Below the pieces are notes generated by a model that did not search any database, was not told the DNA's origin, and saw only the letters and a program-made list of their open reading frames with translations. Below are positions 46,205-58,482 of a stretch of DNA of 64,000 nt, one piece after another (the stretch's first letter is position 1; the number at the start of each line of letters is the position of its first letter). A program made the position numbers and the translations under genes. The stretch is from Duganella radicis. Its GTDB lineage: Bacteria > Pseudomonadota > Gammaproteobacteria > Burkholderiales > Burkholderiaceae_D. Where the stretch lies: positions 310,001 to 374,000 of the forward strand of contig NZ_WNKY01000001.1 of NCBI RefSeq assembly GCF_009720825.1, given 5' to 3'.

Positions 46205-48633
46205 CCGCCCCGATCCTGATCATCGACGACGAACCCGGCAACCTGGCCACATTGCGCGCCATCCTGGCGCCGGAGCATGCGCTGGCCTTCGCCCGCAACG
46301 GCGCCGAAGGCCTGGCGGCGGCGCGCAAGCATCACCCGGCGCTGATCCTGCTGGACGTGCAGATGCCGGACATGGATGGCTACGCCGTGTGCCGCCAGCT
46401 CAAGGCGCAGCCGGACACCAGCGACATCCCGGTCATCTTCGTCACCGCCATGAGCGAGGTCGGCGACGAGGCGGCCGGCTTTGCCTGCGGCGCGGTCGAC
46501 TACATCGTCAAGCCGGTGTCGCCGGCGCTGGTGCGGGCGCGCGTGCGCACCCACATGTCGCTGGTGCACGCCAACCGGCTGACCCATTACGTGCGGGAGC
46601 TGGAATCGCACCAGCTGAAAATCGCCCGCCTCAGCCGCATCAAGAGCGTCCTCAGCGGCATCAACGCGGCCGTCATCCGCATTCGCGACCGCGCCGCCCT
46701 GTACGACGAGGCCTGCCGCATCGCCGCCGAGGCGGGCGGCTTCGACACCGTCTGGATCGCCCTGCGCGACGGCAACCGCCTGCGTCCCGCCGCCTGGCGC
46801 GGCGCCAGCGCGGAGCGGCTGGAGCAGGTGCTGGCGGCGATGGCGCAGGAGCCGGACGACGAGCTCAGCGCCCCGCGCCGCGCGCTGGCGTACGGCCATG
46901 CCGCCTGCTGCAACGACCTGAGCGCCCCCGGCCAGGGCGGCGCCCCCTGCGCCGACGCGCGCGGCCATGGCTTCCTGTCGCTCACCGCGCTGCCGCTGAT
47001 GCTGGGCACGCGGGCGGCCGGCGTGATGGTGCTGTACGCGCGCGACGCCGGCTATTTCGATGCCGAGGAACTGGCGCTGCTGGAGGACCTGGCCGCCGAC
47101 ATCTCGTTCGCCATGGAATACATCGCGCAGGAGGAGCGGGTCAACTACCTGTCGTATTACGACGCCGCCACCGGCCTGCCCAACCACGCGCTGTTCCACG
47201 ACCGCCTGGGCCAGATCATCCAGTCATGCAAGCACGACGGCAGCCATGCGTTTGTCTTCATGATCGACCTGGACCGCTTCAAGCGCCTCAACGATGCGCT
47301 GGGTTCGCGCGCCGGCGACCAGGTGCTGCGCATTGTCGGGCAGCGCCTGGTCGATGGCCTGGACCGGCCGTGCACGGTGGCGCGCCTGGCCAACGACGTG
47401 TATGTGATCGCCGGGACGTGCGGCGCCAACGAGAATCTGCTGCCGCTGATCGAGCACGCGGCCGCGCTGATCGGGCCGCCGATCACGCTGCACGACCGCG
47501 AGATCCACCTGACGGTGCATGGCGGCATCGCCAGCTACCCGCGCGACGGCGCCGACGCCGACACCATGCTGGCGCATGCCGAGGCCGCGCTGCGCCAGGC
47601 CAAGAGCGGCGGCGAGCGGCTGTCATTCTATTCACCCGAGCAGAACGCGGCGATGATGGCCAAGCTGGAGCTGGAGAGCCTGCTGCGGCGCGCCTGCGAG
47701 GAGCAGCAATTCGTGCTGTACTACCAGCCCAAGATCGACCTGGGCAGCGGCCGCATCGCCGGCGCCGAAGCGCTGATCCGCTGGATTCATCCGGAGCGGG
47801 GCATGGTCTCGCCGGCGCAGTTCATTCCGCTGGCCGAGGAAAGCGGCCTGATCCTGGCAATCGGCGCCTGGGTGATCGCCAGCGTCTGCGCCCAGCAGGC
47901 CGCTTGGCAGACGGCCGGGGTGCCGGTGGTGCCGGTGGCGCTCAACCTGTCGGCCGCGCAGTTCGGTCAGGGCGATCTGGCCGCCCAGGTCGCCAGCCAG
48001 CTGGCCGCCCACCGGCTCGGCAGCGACCTGGTCGAGCTTGAACTGACGGAATCGCTGGTGATGCGCGATCCGGCCGGCGCCGGGCAAACCATGCACCAGC
48101 TGCGCGCGCTCGGCCTGCACCTGTCGCTGGACGATTTCGGCACCGGCTATTCCTCGCTGGCGCACCTCAAGCGCTTCCCCTTCAACAGCGTCAAGATCGA
48201 CCGCGCCTTCGTCACCGACATCACCACCAATCCGGACGACGCCGCCATCGCCTCGGCCATCATCGCCATGTCGCACAACCTGCGCATGCTGGTGATCGCC
48301 GAAGGGGTGGAGACGGCGGAACAGCTGGAACTGTTGCGCAGCAAGGGATGCGACCTGATCCAGGGTTATTACTTCAGTCCGCCGGTGTCGGCGGCGGCCT
48401 TCGCCGCCATGCTGAGCGCCGGCCAGGGTATCGCGCTGCCGCTCGCGCCTGGACAGCAGCGCAGTGTGCTGCTGGTCGACAATGACGCCGACATGGTGGC
48501 CGAGCTCAAGCGCGCCTTGCAGGCGGCGGGATACCAGCTGCTGCGCGCCGACAGCCCGCAAGCGGCGCTGGAGACGCTGACGCACACCCCGGTGCAGGCG
48601 ATTCTGTGCCCACCGCCGCCAAAAAACCGGTGA
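46201..48633 (+). CDS. REC-GAF-degenerate GGDEF-EAL protein ending in a truncated receiver
   Basis: 810 aa cytosolic. Receiver with D52 (LILLDVQMPDMDG); GAF-like ~145-308; GGDEF-fold ~312-475 whose active motif is LANDV (396-400), so it should not make cyclic-di-GMP; EAL domain ~485-740 with EAL at 523-525, ELTES at 614-618 and DDFGTGYSS at 644-652, so it should be an active phosphodiesterase. Residues 755-803 begin another receiver (SVLLVDNDADMVAELKRAL) but stop at ILCPPPPKNR, exactly where the phospho-acceptor Asp should come. Likely partner of the preceding hybrid kinase, with 4-bp overlap. Confidence 0.9.
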
Positions 48634-48708
48634 AAATTGGTGACAATTGCCCATGGAGATAGCTGGCATAATGTTTAATATTGCTGACCTTGCCTGAGGG
48701 GAGCGCAA
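48634..48708 (+). promoter_or_regulatory. Short gap inside the signalling island, possible internal promoter
   Basis: 75 bp and the only gap over 25 bp between 42450 and 53466. It is AT-richer than its neighbours and contains a CATAAT element (48668-48673) that could be a -10 box. GAGGGGAG precedes the next start. No ORF here continues the truncated receiver in any frame. Confidence 0.35.
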
Positions 48709-49915
<1,207 letters not shown>

Positions 49916-49935
<20 letters not shown>

Positions 49936-50935
49936 GGCGATCTGGCTGGCCGCCGGCGCGGCCCTGCTGGCGGGCATCGCCATCGGCTTGTGGCTGGGCT
50001 TGCGGCCGGCGGGCGCGCCGGCGGCCACCGAGTCGCTCATCATCGCCACCAACACCGACTACCTTGGCGCCTGCCCGGTGGTGGCGGCGCGCGACCAGGG
50101 CTATTTCAGCGCGCACCAGCTACAGGTCCGGCTTCAGCCGCACAGCAGCGGCAAGCAGGCGCTGGGCGCGGTGCTGTCCAACCAGGCCGATATTGCCACC
50201 GTGGCCGACATCCCGATCGCCTTCGCGGCGCTGAGCGGCACGCCGGTGCAGGTGGTGGGCACCATCTTCCGCACCAGCCAGGACCATGGCGTGGTGGCGC
50301 GGCGCGACCATGGCATCCGGCGCGCGGCCGATCTCAAGGGCAAGCTGATCGGCGTCACCCTGACCACCTCCGGCCACTTCGCGCTGGAAGTCTTCCTCAA
50401 CCGGCTGCGTCTCGACAGCGACGACGTGCAACTGCGTAACTACGCGCCGGACCGCCTGCTGGCGGCGCTGGAGGCCGGCGAGGTGGACGCGGTCAGCGCC
50501 TGGGACCCTTTCCTCAGCCTGATCGAGCAGCGGCTGGGCGCGCAGGCCTTGCGCTTTTCCGGCAAGGAGATCTACGAGAGCATCTACAACATGGTGGCGC
50601 CCACCGCCTACCTGCGGCAGCATCCGCAGACCGCGATCCGCCTGTTGCGGGCGCTGGCGCAGGGCGAGCGCTATTGCCGTGAGCATCCGGCCGAGGCCTC
50701 GGCCTTTCTGAAACAGCTGACGCCGGAGGGCAGGGCGGCGATGCTGGCGGCGTGGCCGTCGCATCATTTCGGGCTGGAGCTGGACCAGAGCCTGCTGCTG
50801 GTGCTGGAAGACCAGTCGCGCTGGGCCATCAAACAAGGCCTGAGCAGCGCGCGCGGCGTGCCGAATTTCCTCGACTATATTTACCTCGACGCGATGAAGG
50901 CGGTCGATCCCGCCGAAGTCACCGTCATCTACTAG
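49916..50935 (+). CDS. Membrane-tethered SsuA/NMT1-like substrate-binding protein
   Basis: 339 aa. N-terminal signal-anchor (AIWLAAGAALLAGIAIGLWL) without a clear cleavage site or lipobox, then a type 2 periplasmic-binding fold: TNTDYLGACPVVAARDQGYF, ADIATVADIPIAFAAL, DLKGKLIGVTLTTSGHFALE, AGEVDAVSAWDPFLS. Relatives bind aliphatic sulfonates, nitrate, taurine or thiamine precursors. No permease or ATPase gene accompanies it. It sits between two kinases, so it may be a sensor subunit for the kinase encoded 8 bp downstream. Confidence 0.87.
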
Positions 50936-50943
50936 GAACACGC

Positions 50944-53466
50944 GTGAAAATCGCCACCCGCCTCAAGTTCGCGCAACTGATCTGCATCGTGCTGCTGGCG
51001 GTGATGGCGGTCATTTTCGCGCGCACCACCTTGCAGATGCGGGCCGAAGTCGCCAAGGCCGCCGTCACCGGCGAAGTGCTGCGCGCCGCCGCCGGCCTGC
51101 GCTACCTGTCGCTGGAATACGTGCAGCACCACGGCGAGCGCAGCCGCCTGCAATGGCTGATGCGGCACGCCTCGCTGCAACAGCTGATCGCCTCCAACGG
51201 CAGCTTCGACGACGCGGCGGAACTGGAACTGCTGGCCGACTTGCGCGAGCGCGCGCAATCGATCGGCGGCCTGTTCGGCGAGCTGCAAGGGTTGCAGGCG
51301 GAAGGCGAGCGCGCGCCGGGCCGGGAAGCCATCCTTCAGGAACTGGAAGCGCGGCTCACCGGCCTGATCATGAATCGCGCGCAAAACATGATGTCGGACG
51401 CCGAGGCGCTGTCGCGCTTGAACCGCGAGCGCATCCTGGCCGCGCAAAACGACGCCATGACGGCCAGCGCCGCGCTGGGCGGACTGATATTGCTGGTGGT
51501 GCTGGTGGCGATGGGATTGACCATCCGCAGCGTGACGGCGCCGCTGTCGCGCCTGCACCGCGCCACCGAGGTGGTGGGCGGCGGCAGTCTCGACTTTGCG
51601 CTGGAGCTGCGCTCCGACGATGAGATCGGCAGCCTGGCGCGGTCCTTCGATCACATGGTCCAGCGGCTGCGGCAAACCACCGTCTCGCGCAATGAGCTGC
51701 TGCAAGCGAACCAGGCGCTACAGGCCGAGGTGGCCGAACGGCAGGCGGCCGAAGCCAGGGTGAGGGCGCAGCTGGCCCGTATGAGCCTGCTGCACCAGAT
51801 CACCCGTTCCATCGGCGAGCGGCAGGACTTGCGCAGCATCTTCCAGGTCGTCATCCGCAGCCTGGAAGACCAGTTGCCGGTGGATTTCGGCGCCATCCTG
51901 ATGTATCAGGATGGCGAGCTGGTGGTCAGCGGCGTCGGCGTGCGCAGCTATGAACTGTCGATGGCGCTGGCCATGGGTGAGGCGGCGCACGTCGCCATCG
52001 ACCAGAACGGCCTGTCGCGCTGCGTGGCCGGGGAACTGGTGTATGAGCCGGAGATCGCCACGGTCGACTTCCCGTTCCCGCGGCGGCTGGCCAAGGGCGG
52101 CCTGGCGTGCATGGTGCTGGCGCCCTTGCTGGCCGAAAGCACCGTGTTCGGCGTGCTGGTGGTGGCGCGCCGCCAGGCGCAAGGCTTTTCCAGCAGCGAC
52201 TGCGAGTTCCTGCGCCAGCTGAGCGAGCACGTGGCGCTGGCGGCCAATCAGGCGCGCCTGTACAGCACCTTGCAGCAGGCCTACGACGACCTGCATCAAA
52301 GCCAGGCCCAGGTGACCAGGCAGGAACGCCTGCGGGCGCTGGGCCAGATGGCCAGCGGCATTGCGCACGACATCAACAACGCCATCGCGCCGATCGGCCT
52401 GTATGCGGAATCGCTGCTGGAGACCGAGCCCGGCCTGAGCGAGCGCGGCCGGGCCAGCCTGCAAGTGATGGAACGCGCCATCGACGACGTGGCGGCCACC
52501 GTGGCGCGCATGCGCGAATTCTACCGCCAGCGGGCGCCGCAGCTGACCCTGAGCACGGTCAACGTCAACCAGATCATGCAGCACGTGGTCGACCTCACGC
52601 GCGCGCGCTGGTCGGACATGCCGCAACAGCGCGGCATTGTGATCGAGATGCGGCAGGACCTGGGCGCGGACTTGCCGATGATTCTGGGCGTGGAAGGCGA
52701 AATCCGCGAAGCCCTGACCAACCTGGTGTTCAACGCGGTGGACGCCATGCCGGAGGGCGGCGTGGTCACGCTGCGCACGCGCCATGTCGCGCAGCTGGAC
52801 GGCGCCGAGGGCGCGCACGTGCTGATCGAGGTGAGCGACAACGGCGCCGGCATGGACGAGGCCACGCAGCGGCGCTGCATGGAGCCGTTCTTCACCACCA
52901 AGGGCGAGCGCGGCACCGGGCTGGGACTGGCCACCGTGTACGGCATGACCGAACGGCACGGCGCGCGGCTGGCGATCGAATCGGAACCGCACAAAGGAAC
53001 CGCCGTCAAAATGTACTTCCCGGTGGCGCCGCGGACCGACGCGGTAACCGACCACATCACCGCGTTGCGGCCGGCCGGCAGCCTGAAGATCCTGATCGTC
53101 GACGACGATCCGACCTTGCTGGCGTCGCTGGGCAACATTCTGGGGGCGGACGGCCACCGGGTGACACAGGCCGACAGCGGCCAGGCCGGCATCGACCGCT
53201 TCCGCGAAGCCGAGGACGCCGGACAGGGCTACGAAGTCGTCATCACCGATCTGGGCATGCCGTATGTCGATGGCCGCAAGGTGGCCGAGACCGTGAAACA
53301 CATCGCGCCGGCCACGCCGGTCATCCTGCTGACCGGCTGGGGTCAGCGTCTTATCCCGGACACCGACGACGGCCCGGTGAATGTCGATCAGGTCCTCAGC
53401 AAGCCGCCCAAAATCCGCGAGTTGCGGGCGGCGCTGGCCAAGTGCACAATGTCGACCACCGACTAA
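50944..53466 (+). CDS. Sensor histidine kinase: TM-HAMP-GAF-HisKA-HATPase-REC
   Basis: 840 aa from GTG 50944 (AGGAAC upstream, overlapping the previous stop). Membrane helices ~8-27 and ~175-194 flank a helical periplasmic domain; HAMP ~195-247; GAF ~285-435; kinase with H475 in SGIAHDINNAIAPIG (an HDxNN-type H box); HATPase with NLVFNAVDAMPEGG and GTGLGLATVYGM; terminal receiver with D769 (VVITDLGMPYVDG). The periplasmic domain could contact the tethered binding protein encoded just before it. Confidence 0.91.
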   Translation: MKIATRLKFAQLICIVLLAVMAVIFARTTLQMRAEVAKAAVTGEVLRAAAGLRYLSLEYVQHHGERSRLQWLMRHASLQQLIASNGSFDDAAELELLADLRERAQSIGGLFGELQGLQAEGERAPGREAILQELEARLTGLIMNRAQNMMSDAEALSRLNRERILAAQNDAMTASAALGGLILLVVLVAMGLTIRSVTAPLSRLHRATEVVGGGSLDFALELRSDDEIGSLARSFDHMVQRLRQTTVSRNELLQANQALQAEVAERQAAEARVRAQLARMSLLHQITRSIGERQDLRSIFQVVIRSLEDQLPVDFGAILMYQDGELVVSGVGVRSYELSMALAMGEAAHVAIDQNGLSRCVAGELVYEPEIATVDFPFPRRLAKGGLACMVLAPLLAESTVFGVLVVARRQAQGFSSSDCEFLRQLSEHVALAANQARLYSTLQQAYDDLHQSQAQVTRQERLRALGQMASGIAHDINNAIAPIGLYAESLLETEPGLSERGRASLQVMERAIDDVAATVARMREFYRQRAPQLTLSTVNVNQIMQHVVDLTRARWSDMPQQRGIVIEMRQDLGADLPMILGVEGEIREALTNLVFNAVDAMPEGGVVTLRTRHVAQLDGAEGAHVLIEVSDNGAGMDEATQRRCMEPFFTTKGERGTGLGLATVYGMTERHGARLAIESEPHKGTAVKMYFPVAPRTDAVTDHITALRPAGSLKILIVDDDPTLLASLGNILGADGHRVTQADSGQAGIDRFREAEDAGQGYEVVITDLGMPYVDGRKVAETVKHIAPATPVILLTGWGQRLIPDTDDGPVNVDQVLSKPPKIRELRAALAKCTMSTTD

Positions 53467-53482
53467 TTTCCTGGGAGTATTC

Positions 53483-56410
53483 ATGTGGTGTGTCTCTGCC
53501 GCACTGGCGGCATGGCTGATGTGGATGACTGCGGCCGGCGCATTTGCCCAGCAATTGCCGATCCAATATCTCACCCAGCAGGATGGCTTGGGTAATCTTT
53601 CCGTCAACACCCTGGTGCAGGACGCCACCGGCTACCTCTGGGTCGGCACCAGCAACGGCGTGTTCCGCTACAACGGCGCGGAGTTCCGCCGCTATGCGCA
53701 CAAAGACGGCCTGATGGACACAGAGATTGTGGCGCTGATGTTCGACCGCGAGCAGCGCCTGTGGGTCGGCACGCGCGAGCATTTGTACGTGCAGGCCGGC
53801 GGGCGCTTCCAGCGGGTGCCGTTCGAGGGGGATCGGGGCGCGGCACCCGATACCAGCCAGTCCCTGGCGCTGGCGGCGGACGGCAGCGTGCTGGTGCAAA
53901 GCGGTATCGAACTCCTGCGGATCACCGAATCCGGCGGACAGTTTGCCGTGCACCGCTTGTTCTCCAAGGAGCAAATCCGGCGCATGCCGTCATTGTACGA
54001 GGTCCGGACCTTTCTGCCAGAGGCCGGCGGGCGGTTGTGGCTGAGCTGTGGCGCGGCGCTTTGTGTGCAGGATAGCCGCGGCGTCACCGAGTTCGGCACG
54101 CGTGCCGGCGTGCCGGCCGACGAATGGCAGAATATGTTGCGCGCCGCCGATGGCACGTTGTGGGTGCGCGGCAAGCGCCATGTGATCGTGCTGCCCGCTG
54201 GCGCGCAACAGTTCGTCGATCGCACCCCGCCCGGCGATGTGATGCGCAAGGCCACCATGGGCACCAGCCTGGTGGAGGACGGCGATCATCGCGTGCTGGT
54301 CAGCATCGACTCCGGTCTGGCGCGCTGGGGTGTCGGGCGCTGGGAAATGTTCGGCCCGGGTAACGGTCTGAAGATAGGCAGCGGCGTGACCGCCATGCTG
54401 GTCGACCGCGACCAGGGGCTGTGGCTGGGCACCGGCGGCCATGGCCTGGCGCGCTGGATGGGGTACGACAACTGGGAAAACTGGGGCACGGGCCAGGGAC
54501 TGCCGGACGACAAAGTGTTTGCAGTGCGGCGCGACGGTGCGGGCCGGCTGCGGATCGGCACGCGCTCCGGGCTGGTCATGTTGACCACCCCGGACGCGAC
54601 CCGCGCCGTGCCGGTGCCCGGCTACCGCGCCGAGCAGTGGAACAGCATGGTCACGGATCTTCAGGGACAGCTGTGGACCAGCAGCTACGTCGGTTCGCTG
54701 ATGCGCGAGGATCTCGCCAGCGGCAAAGTGACCCAGGTGGCGACCTTGCCGATGATTTTCCAGCTGCTGGCCGACCGCCAGGGGCGCTTGTGGATCAGCA
54801 CGGCGGAAGGCTTGTATGTGATCGACGATACCCGCGTCCCCGGCGCACCGCGCGTGGCGCCGGGCCTGCCCGCGGGCAGCGGGCTGGTCAGCGAAATGAC
54901 CCGGCGCAGCTGCCAGAGTCCCGACGGCACGCTCTGGTTCCTGCGGCCGCGCATGCTGTGGCGCCTGCGCGGTACAGAATGGACCGGCCATGACCTGAGT
55001 ACCGAGGAAAGCGGCGAATTCGACGCCATGGCGTGCGTGGACGACGGCAGTCTGTGGCTGGGGCAGAGCGGCACCTTGTGGCAGGCGCAGCTGGGACCGT
55101 CCGGGCTGGTCAGGCACCAGGTGCGCTCGCCGCTGCTGCGCGACCACGCCATCCAGTCGCTCCATGCGGACCGCAGGGGCTGGCTGTGGGTCAGCACCGA
55201 CGTCGGACTGGTGGTGTGGAACCGCCGGCAGTGGCGCCAGTTCGACAGCAGCGACGGGCTGGTGTGGAATGACCTCAACTCGCGCCAGCTGTTCGAGGAA
55301 GCCGACGGCACGATGTGGATCACCAGCACCAACGGCGTCTCGCACGTGCTGCGGCCGGAGCGCCTGTTCGCCCCGTCGCCCCTGTCGGCGATCGTCGAGG
55401 CGACCGAGCGCGACGGTGAATCGCTGCACCTGCGCGACGGCGGCAAACTGCCGTGGTCGACCTCGGCCCTGAACCTGCACATGGCCAGCCTGAGCTATCA
55501 GCACCGCAACGCCTTGCGTTTCCGCTACCGCATGGCGGGGCTGGAGCAGGAGTGGACCACCACCAGCGTGCCGCAACTGCGCTACGCGGCGCTGCCGCCC
55601 GGCAGCTACCGCCTGCAATACTCGGTCAGCAATCTGGATACGCAAAGCGAGTCGGAGGCGGGCGAGCTGCGCTTCACCATCGTGCCGCCCTGGTGGCTGA
55701 GCATGTGGTTCTTTGCGCTGTGCGGCGTGCTGGGGGCGGCCACGCTGTTGCTGCTGTATCGCCGGCGCGTGCGTGGACTCCAGCAGCGCAATGCGCAGAT
55801 GGAAAGCCTGGTGCGCGAGCGCACCGGTGAACTGGAGGAACGCGGCAAGGAACTGGAGGCGCGCACGCGCGAGCTGGAATTGTCGCAGGAAGCCTTGCGC
55901 GAGCGGGCGCTGCGCGACGGCCTGACCAAAGCCTGGAACCGCGCGGCCATGCTGGAAATGATGGACCAGGCCATACAGAAGGCGCAGCGCGACGGCGGCC
56001 GCTTCCTGTTGTGCCTGCTGGACCTCGATCATTTCAAGCGCATCAACGACACCCATGGCCACCTGGCCGGCGACGCCGTGCTGCGCGAGCTGGTGCGGCG
56101 CCTGAACGCGTGCGTGCGCCCCTACGATCTGGTGGGACGCTATGGCGGCGAGGAATTCCTGGTGCTGCTGCCCGACCTGACGCAGGCGAATGGCGCCGCG
56201 CGCGTCGAGGCGATGCGGATGGCGGTGGCGTCGGTGCCGTTCGACATCGGCGAGCAGGGCGCGCTGACGGTGACCTCCAGCTTTGGCGTGGCCGAGTTCG
56301 ACCCGGCGCGGCCGGCGGCCGGGCTGGAGTTGATCCGGCGCGCCGACCAGGCGCTGTACCGCGCCAAGGAACTGGGCCGCAACCGCATCGAGTACGCCGC
56401 GCCGCCGTGA
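53483..56410 (+). CDS. Beta-propeller / Y_Y_Y / GGDEF diguanylate cyclase, paralogue of 37404-40325
   Basis: 975 aa from ATG 53483 (GGGAG five bases upstream). Same architecture as the paralogue: signal peptide, Reg_prop propeller, Y_Y_Y, membrane helix (~739-760), coiled linker longer by seven residues, and GGDEF with GGEEF at 888-892 and inhibitory RPYD before it. By eye most of the protein is identical or similar to its paralogue, least so around residues 95-190, where ligand contact may differ. Some DNA stretches are identical (23 bp at 38394-38416 and 54467-54489). Confidence 0.92.
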   Translation: MWCVSAALAAWLMWMTAAGAFAQQLPIQYLTQQDGLGNLSVNTLVQDATGYLWVGTSNGVFRYNGAEFRRYAHKDGLMDTEIVALMFDREQRLWVGTREHLYVQAGGRFQRVPFEGDRGAAPDTSQSLALAADGSVLVQSGIELLRITESGGQFAVHRLFSKEQIRRMPSLYEVRTFLPEAGGRLWLSCGAALCVQDSRGVTEFGTRAGVPADEWQNMLRAADGTLWVRGKRHVIVLPAGAQQFVDRTPPGDVMRKATMGTSLVEDGDHRVLVSIDSGLARWGVGRWEMFGPGNGLKIGSGVTAMLVDRDQGLWLGTGGHGLARWMGYDNWENWGTGQGLPDDKVFAVRRDGAGRLRIGTRSGLVMLTTPDATRAVPVPGYRAEQWNSMVTDLQGQLWTSSYVGSLMREDLASGKVTQVATLPMIFQLLADRQGRLWISTAEGLYVIDDTRVPGAPRVAPGLPAGSGLVSEMTRRSCQSPDGTLWFLRPRMLWRLRGTEWTGHDLSTEESGEFDAMACVDDGSLWLGQSGTLWQAQLGPSGLVRHQVRSPLLRDHAIQSLHADRRGWLWVSTDVGLVVWNRRQWRQFDSSDGLVWNDLNSRQLFEEADGTMWITSTNGVSHVLRPERLFAPSPLSAIVEATERDGESLHLRDGGKLPWSTSALNLHMASLSYQHRNALRFRYRMAGLEQEWTTTSVPQLRYAALPPGSYRLQYSVSNLDTQSESEAGELRFTIVPPWWLSMWFFALCGVLGAATLLLLYRRRVRGLQQRNAQMESLVRERTGELEERGKELEARTRELELSQEALRERALRDGLTKAWNRAAMLEMMDQAIQKAQRDGGRFLLCLLDLDHFKRINDTHGHLAGDAVLRELVRRLNACVRPYDLVGRYGGEEFLVLLPDLTQANGAARVEAMRMAVASVPFDIGEQGALTVTSSFGVAEFDPARPAAGLELIRRADQALYRAKELGRNRIEYAAPP

Positions 56411-56424
56411 GGCGTCCGCCCGGC

Positions 56425-57453
56425 TCACGCCCCCAGGTCGAGCACCACCCGGCCCTCGATCGCGCCGCGGCGCATGCGCTCGAACACCTGGTTGACGTTC
56501 TCCAGGCGGTCGGTCGAGACGGTGGCGCGGACCTTGCCCTCGGCGGCGAACGCCAGCGATTCCTGCAGGTCCAGCCGGGTGCCGACAATCGAGCCGCGCA
56601 CCGTGATGCCGTTCAACACCATGTCGAAGATCGGCAGGGGGAAGTCGCCCGGCGGCAGGCCGTTCAGGGAGATGGTGCCGCCGCGCCGCACCATGCCCAG
56701 CGCCTGGGAGAAGGCATGGGGCGAGACCGCCGTCACCAGCACGCCGTGGGCGCCGCCGATCTCCTTCCTGATCACGGCCGCCGGGTCGGCCGCGCGGGCG
56801 TTGATGACCAGGGCGGCGCCCAGCCGCCGCGCCAGCGTCAGCTTGCCGTCGTCGACATCGATCGCCACCACGTTCAGGCCCATCGCCCGCGCGTACTGCA
56901 CCGCCATGTGACCGAGCCCGCCGATGCCGGAGATGGCGACCCAGTCGCCCGGCTTGGTGTCGGTCATCTTCAGGCCCTTGTAGACGGTGACGCCGGCGCA
57001 CAGGATGGGCGCGACGTCGACGAAGCCGAGCGCCGGCGGCAGGTGGCCGACGTAGCCGGCGTCAGCCAGCGCGTATTCGGCGAAGCCGCCGTTGACCGAA
57101 TAGCCGGTGTTTTGCTGCGACTCGCACAGGGTTTCCCAGCCGCCCAGGCAATGCGGGCAGTGTCCGCAGGCCGAGTACAGCCAGGGAATGCCGACCCGGT
57201 CGCCGCTTTTGACGTGCTTGACGCCGGCGCCCACCGCCGCCACATAGCCCACCCCCTCGTGCCCCGGGATGAAGGGCGGATTGGGCTTGACCGGCCAGTC
57301 GCCGTCGGCGGCGTGCAAGTCGGTGTGGCACACGCCGCAGGCCTCGATCTTGACCAGGATCTGCCCGGCGCCGGGCCGCGGCACCGGCAACTCCTCGATT
57401 CGCAGTGGCTGGCCGAACGCCCGCACCACCGCGGCTTTCATCATGTCGCTCAT
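56425..57453 (-). CDS. adhP: Zinc-dependent alcohol dehydrogenase, AdhP type
   Basis: 342 aa medium-chain dehydrogenase. Catalytic zinc Cys in [25 protein letters not shown], structural-zinc cysteines in [15 protein letters not shown], and the NAD motif [14 protein letters not shown]. Interconverts ethanol or other primary alcohols and aldehydes with NAD. Third gene of an operon with two small-family proteins; the operon has a perfect FNR-type box upstream, so a role in fermentative or low-oxygen redox balance is likely. Confidence 0.9.
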   Translation of the reverse strand: MSDMMKAAVVRAFGQPLRIEELPVPRPGAGQILVKIEACGVCHTDLHAADGDWPVKPNPPFIPGHEGVGYVAAVGAGVKHVKSGDRVGIPWLYSACGHCPHCLGGWETLCESQQNTGYSVNGGFAEYALADAGYVGHLPPALGFVDVAPILCAGVTVYKGLKMTDTKPGDWVAISGIGGLGHMAVQYARAMGLNVVAIDVDDGKLTLARRLGAALVINARAADPAAVIRKEIGGAHGVLVTAVSPHAFSQALGMVRRGGTISLNGLPPGDFPLPIFDMVLNGITVRGSIVGTRLDLQESLAFAAEGKVRATVSTDRLENVNQVFERMRRGAIEGRVVLDLGA

Positions 57454-57474
57454 GCTTGACTCCAGTGAGAAAAT

Positions 57475-58473
57475 TCAGGATGGGGTGTGCACGTCCAGGT
57501 ACACCAGCGTCTGGTTCAGCAGCTGGTAGGCCACCTCGCCGAAGGTCGCCGGCCCGTACAGGTCGCCGGTGCGCCGGCCGCGCAGCTCGCCGTACAGGTA
57601 ATTCAGGACGCAGTTGCAACTGAATTCCACCTCGCCGTGGGCGCCGCCGGCCAGCATCTCGAACGCCTGGACATAATCGCCGAGCGGCGCCGCCTGGCGA
57701 TATTCGATGCCGGGGAACACCGGCGCGTAGAAGCGGACGGTGCGGCCGTCGGCGTCCACGCCCTGGAACGAGGTGTTGATGGACGCGCCGTGGTAGTCGG
57801 CCACCAGCGGCAACTTGAGGTCGAGCCCGCGCGCGGCGATATAGTCGGCCAGCATGGCCGGCTTGCCGTTGACCAGGCAGGCGCTGGCGCTGAAGCCGGC
57901 CTCGGCGAACGTGATGACGTCGCCTTCCGGATCTTGCCGGAACAGGTTGAGGATGCGGATCTCGGCCATGCGCTCGGCCGGCAGGGTCACATGCAGCGCC
58001 ACCGCCGCCTCGCTCAGCAGGCCGCCAGCGACGCCGTTGACCACCTTGGGCGCGACCCTGCCCAGGTCGTCCAAGTGGACGCCGGCGATCCAACCGACGA
58101 TGGGCTTGATGAACATGTCGGCGTAGTCGCGGCCGTGGTTGGCGTATTCGGTGTGGATGGCGCTGCCGGCCGGCAGGATGACGATGGTGTAGCCATTGTC
58201 GGGCGCGTCGCTGGCGATCCGGGCGATGGTGTCCAGCGTGTAGGTCTTGAGCGCGATGGCGGACGGCTTGGCCTGCGTCAGCTCGCTCGCGTACAGGCGC
58301 TCGCGGGTCTCGGTGCCGCCCTGGTCGGCGATGAAATAGGGAATGGTGCCACCGATCCAGTGGCCTTTCGGCAGTTGCGCCAGCAGGGCTTCGTCGCCGG
58401 CCAGGGCCAGCACCTTTCCGGCGTCGATCAGCGCGGCCGCTTCGGCCACCGTCAACAGAGTATGGGTTTTCAT
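57475..58473 (-). CDS. Conserved hypothetical protein (probably DUF6976)
   Basis: 332 aa, no signal peptide. The region LLAQLPKGHWIGGTIPYFIADQGG recalls FIST-like sensor proteins; I believe the family is DUF6976 but cannot confirm it. Two closely spaced cysteines (EVEFSCNCVLNYLYG) in the C-terminal part could be redox active or bind metal. It is encoded between a 73-aa protein and alcohol dehydrogenase, 21 bp before the latter, in what looks like one operon. Confidence 0.7.
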   Translation of the reverse strand: MKTHTLLTVAEAAALIDAGKVLALAGDEALLAQLPKGHWIGGTIPYFIADQGGTETRERLYASELTQAKPSAIALKTYTLDTIARIASDAPDNGYTIVILPAGSAIHTEYANHGRDYADMFIKPIVGWIAGVHLDDLGRVAPKVVNGVAGGLLSEAAVALHVTLPAERMAEIRILNLFRQDPEGDVITFAEAGFSASACLVNGKPAMLADYIAARGLDLKLPLVADYHGASINTSFQGVDADGRTVRFYAPVFPGIEYRQAAPLGDYVQAFEMLAGGAHGEVEFSCNCVLNYLYGELRGRRTGDLYGPATFGEVAYQLLNQTLVYLDVHTPS

Positions 58474-58482
58474 GGGGTCCTT

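Noticed and set aside
53990..57001. 1003-aa open frame on the minus strand
   Set aside because: It runs antisense to the propeller/GGDEF gene and out of frame in adhP; low-complexity Arg/Ala/His composition typical of shadow frames.
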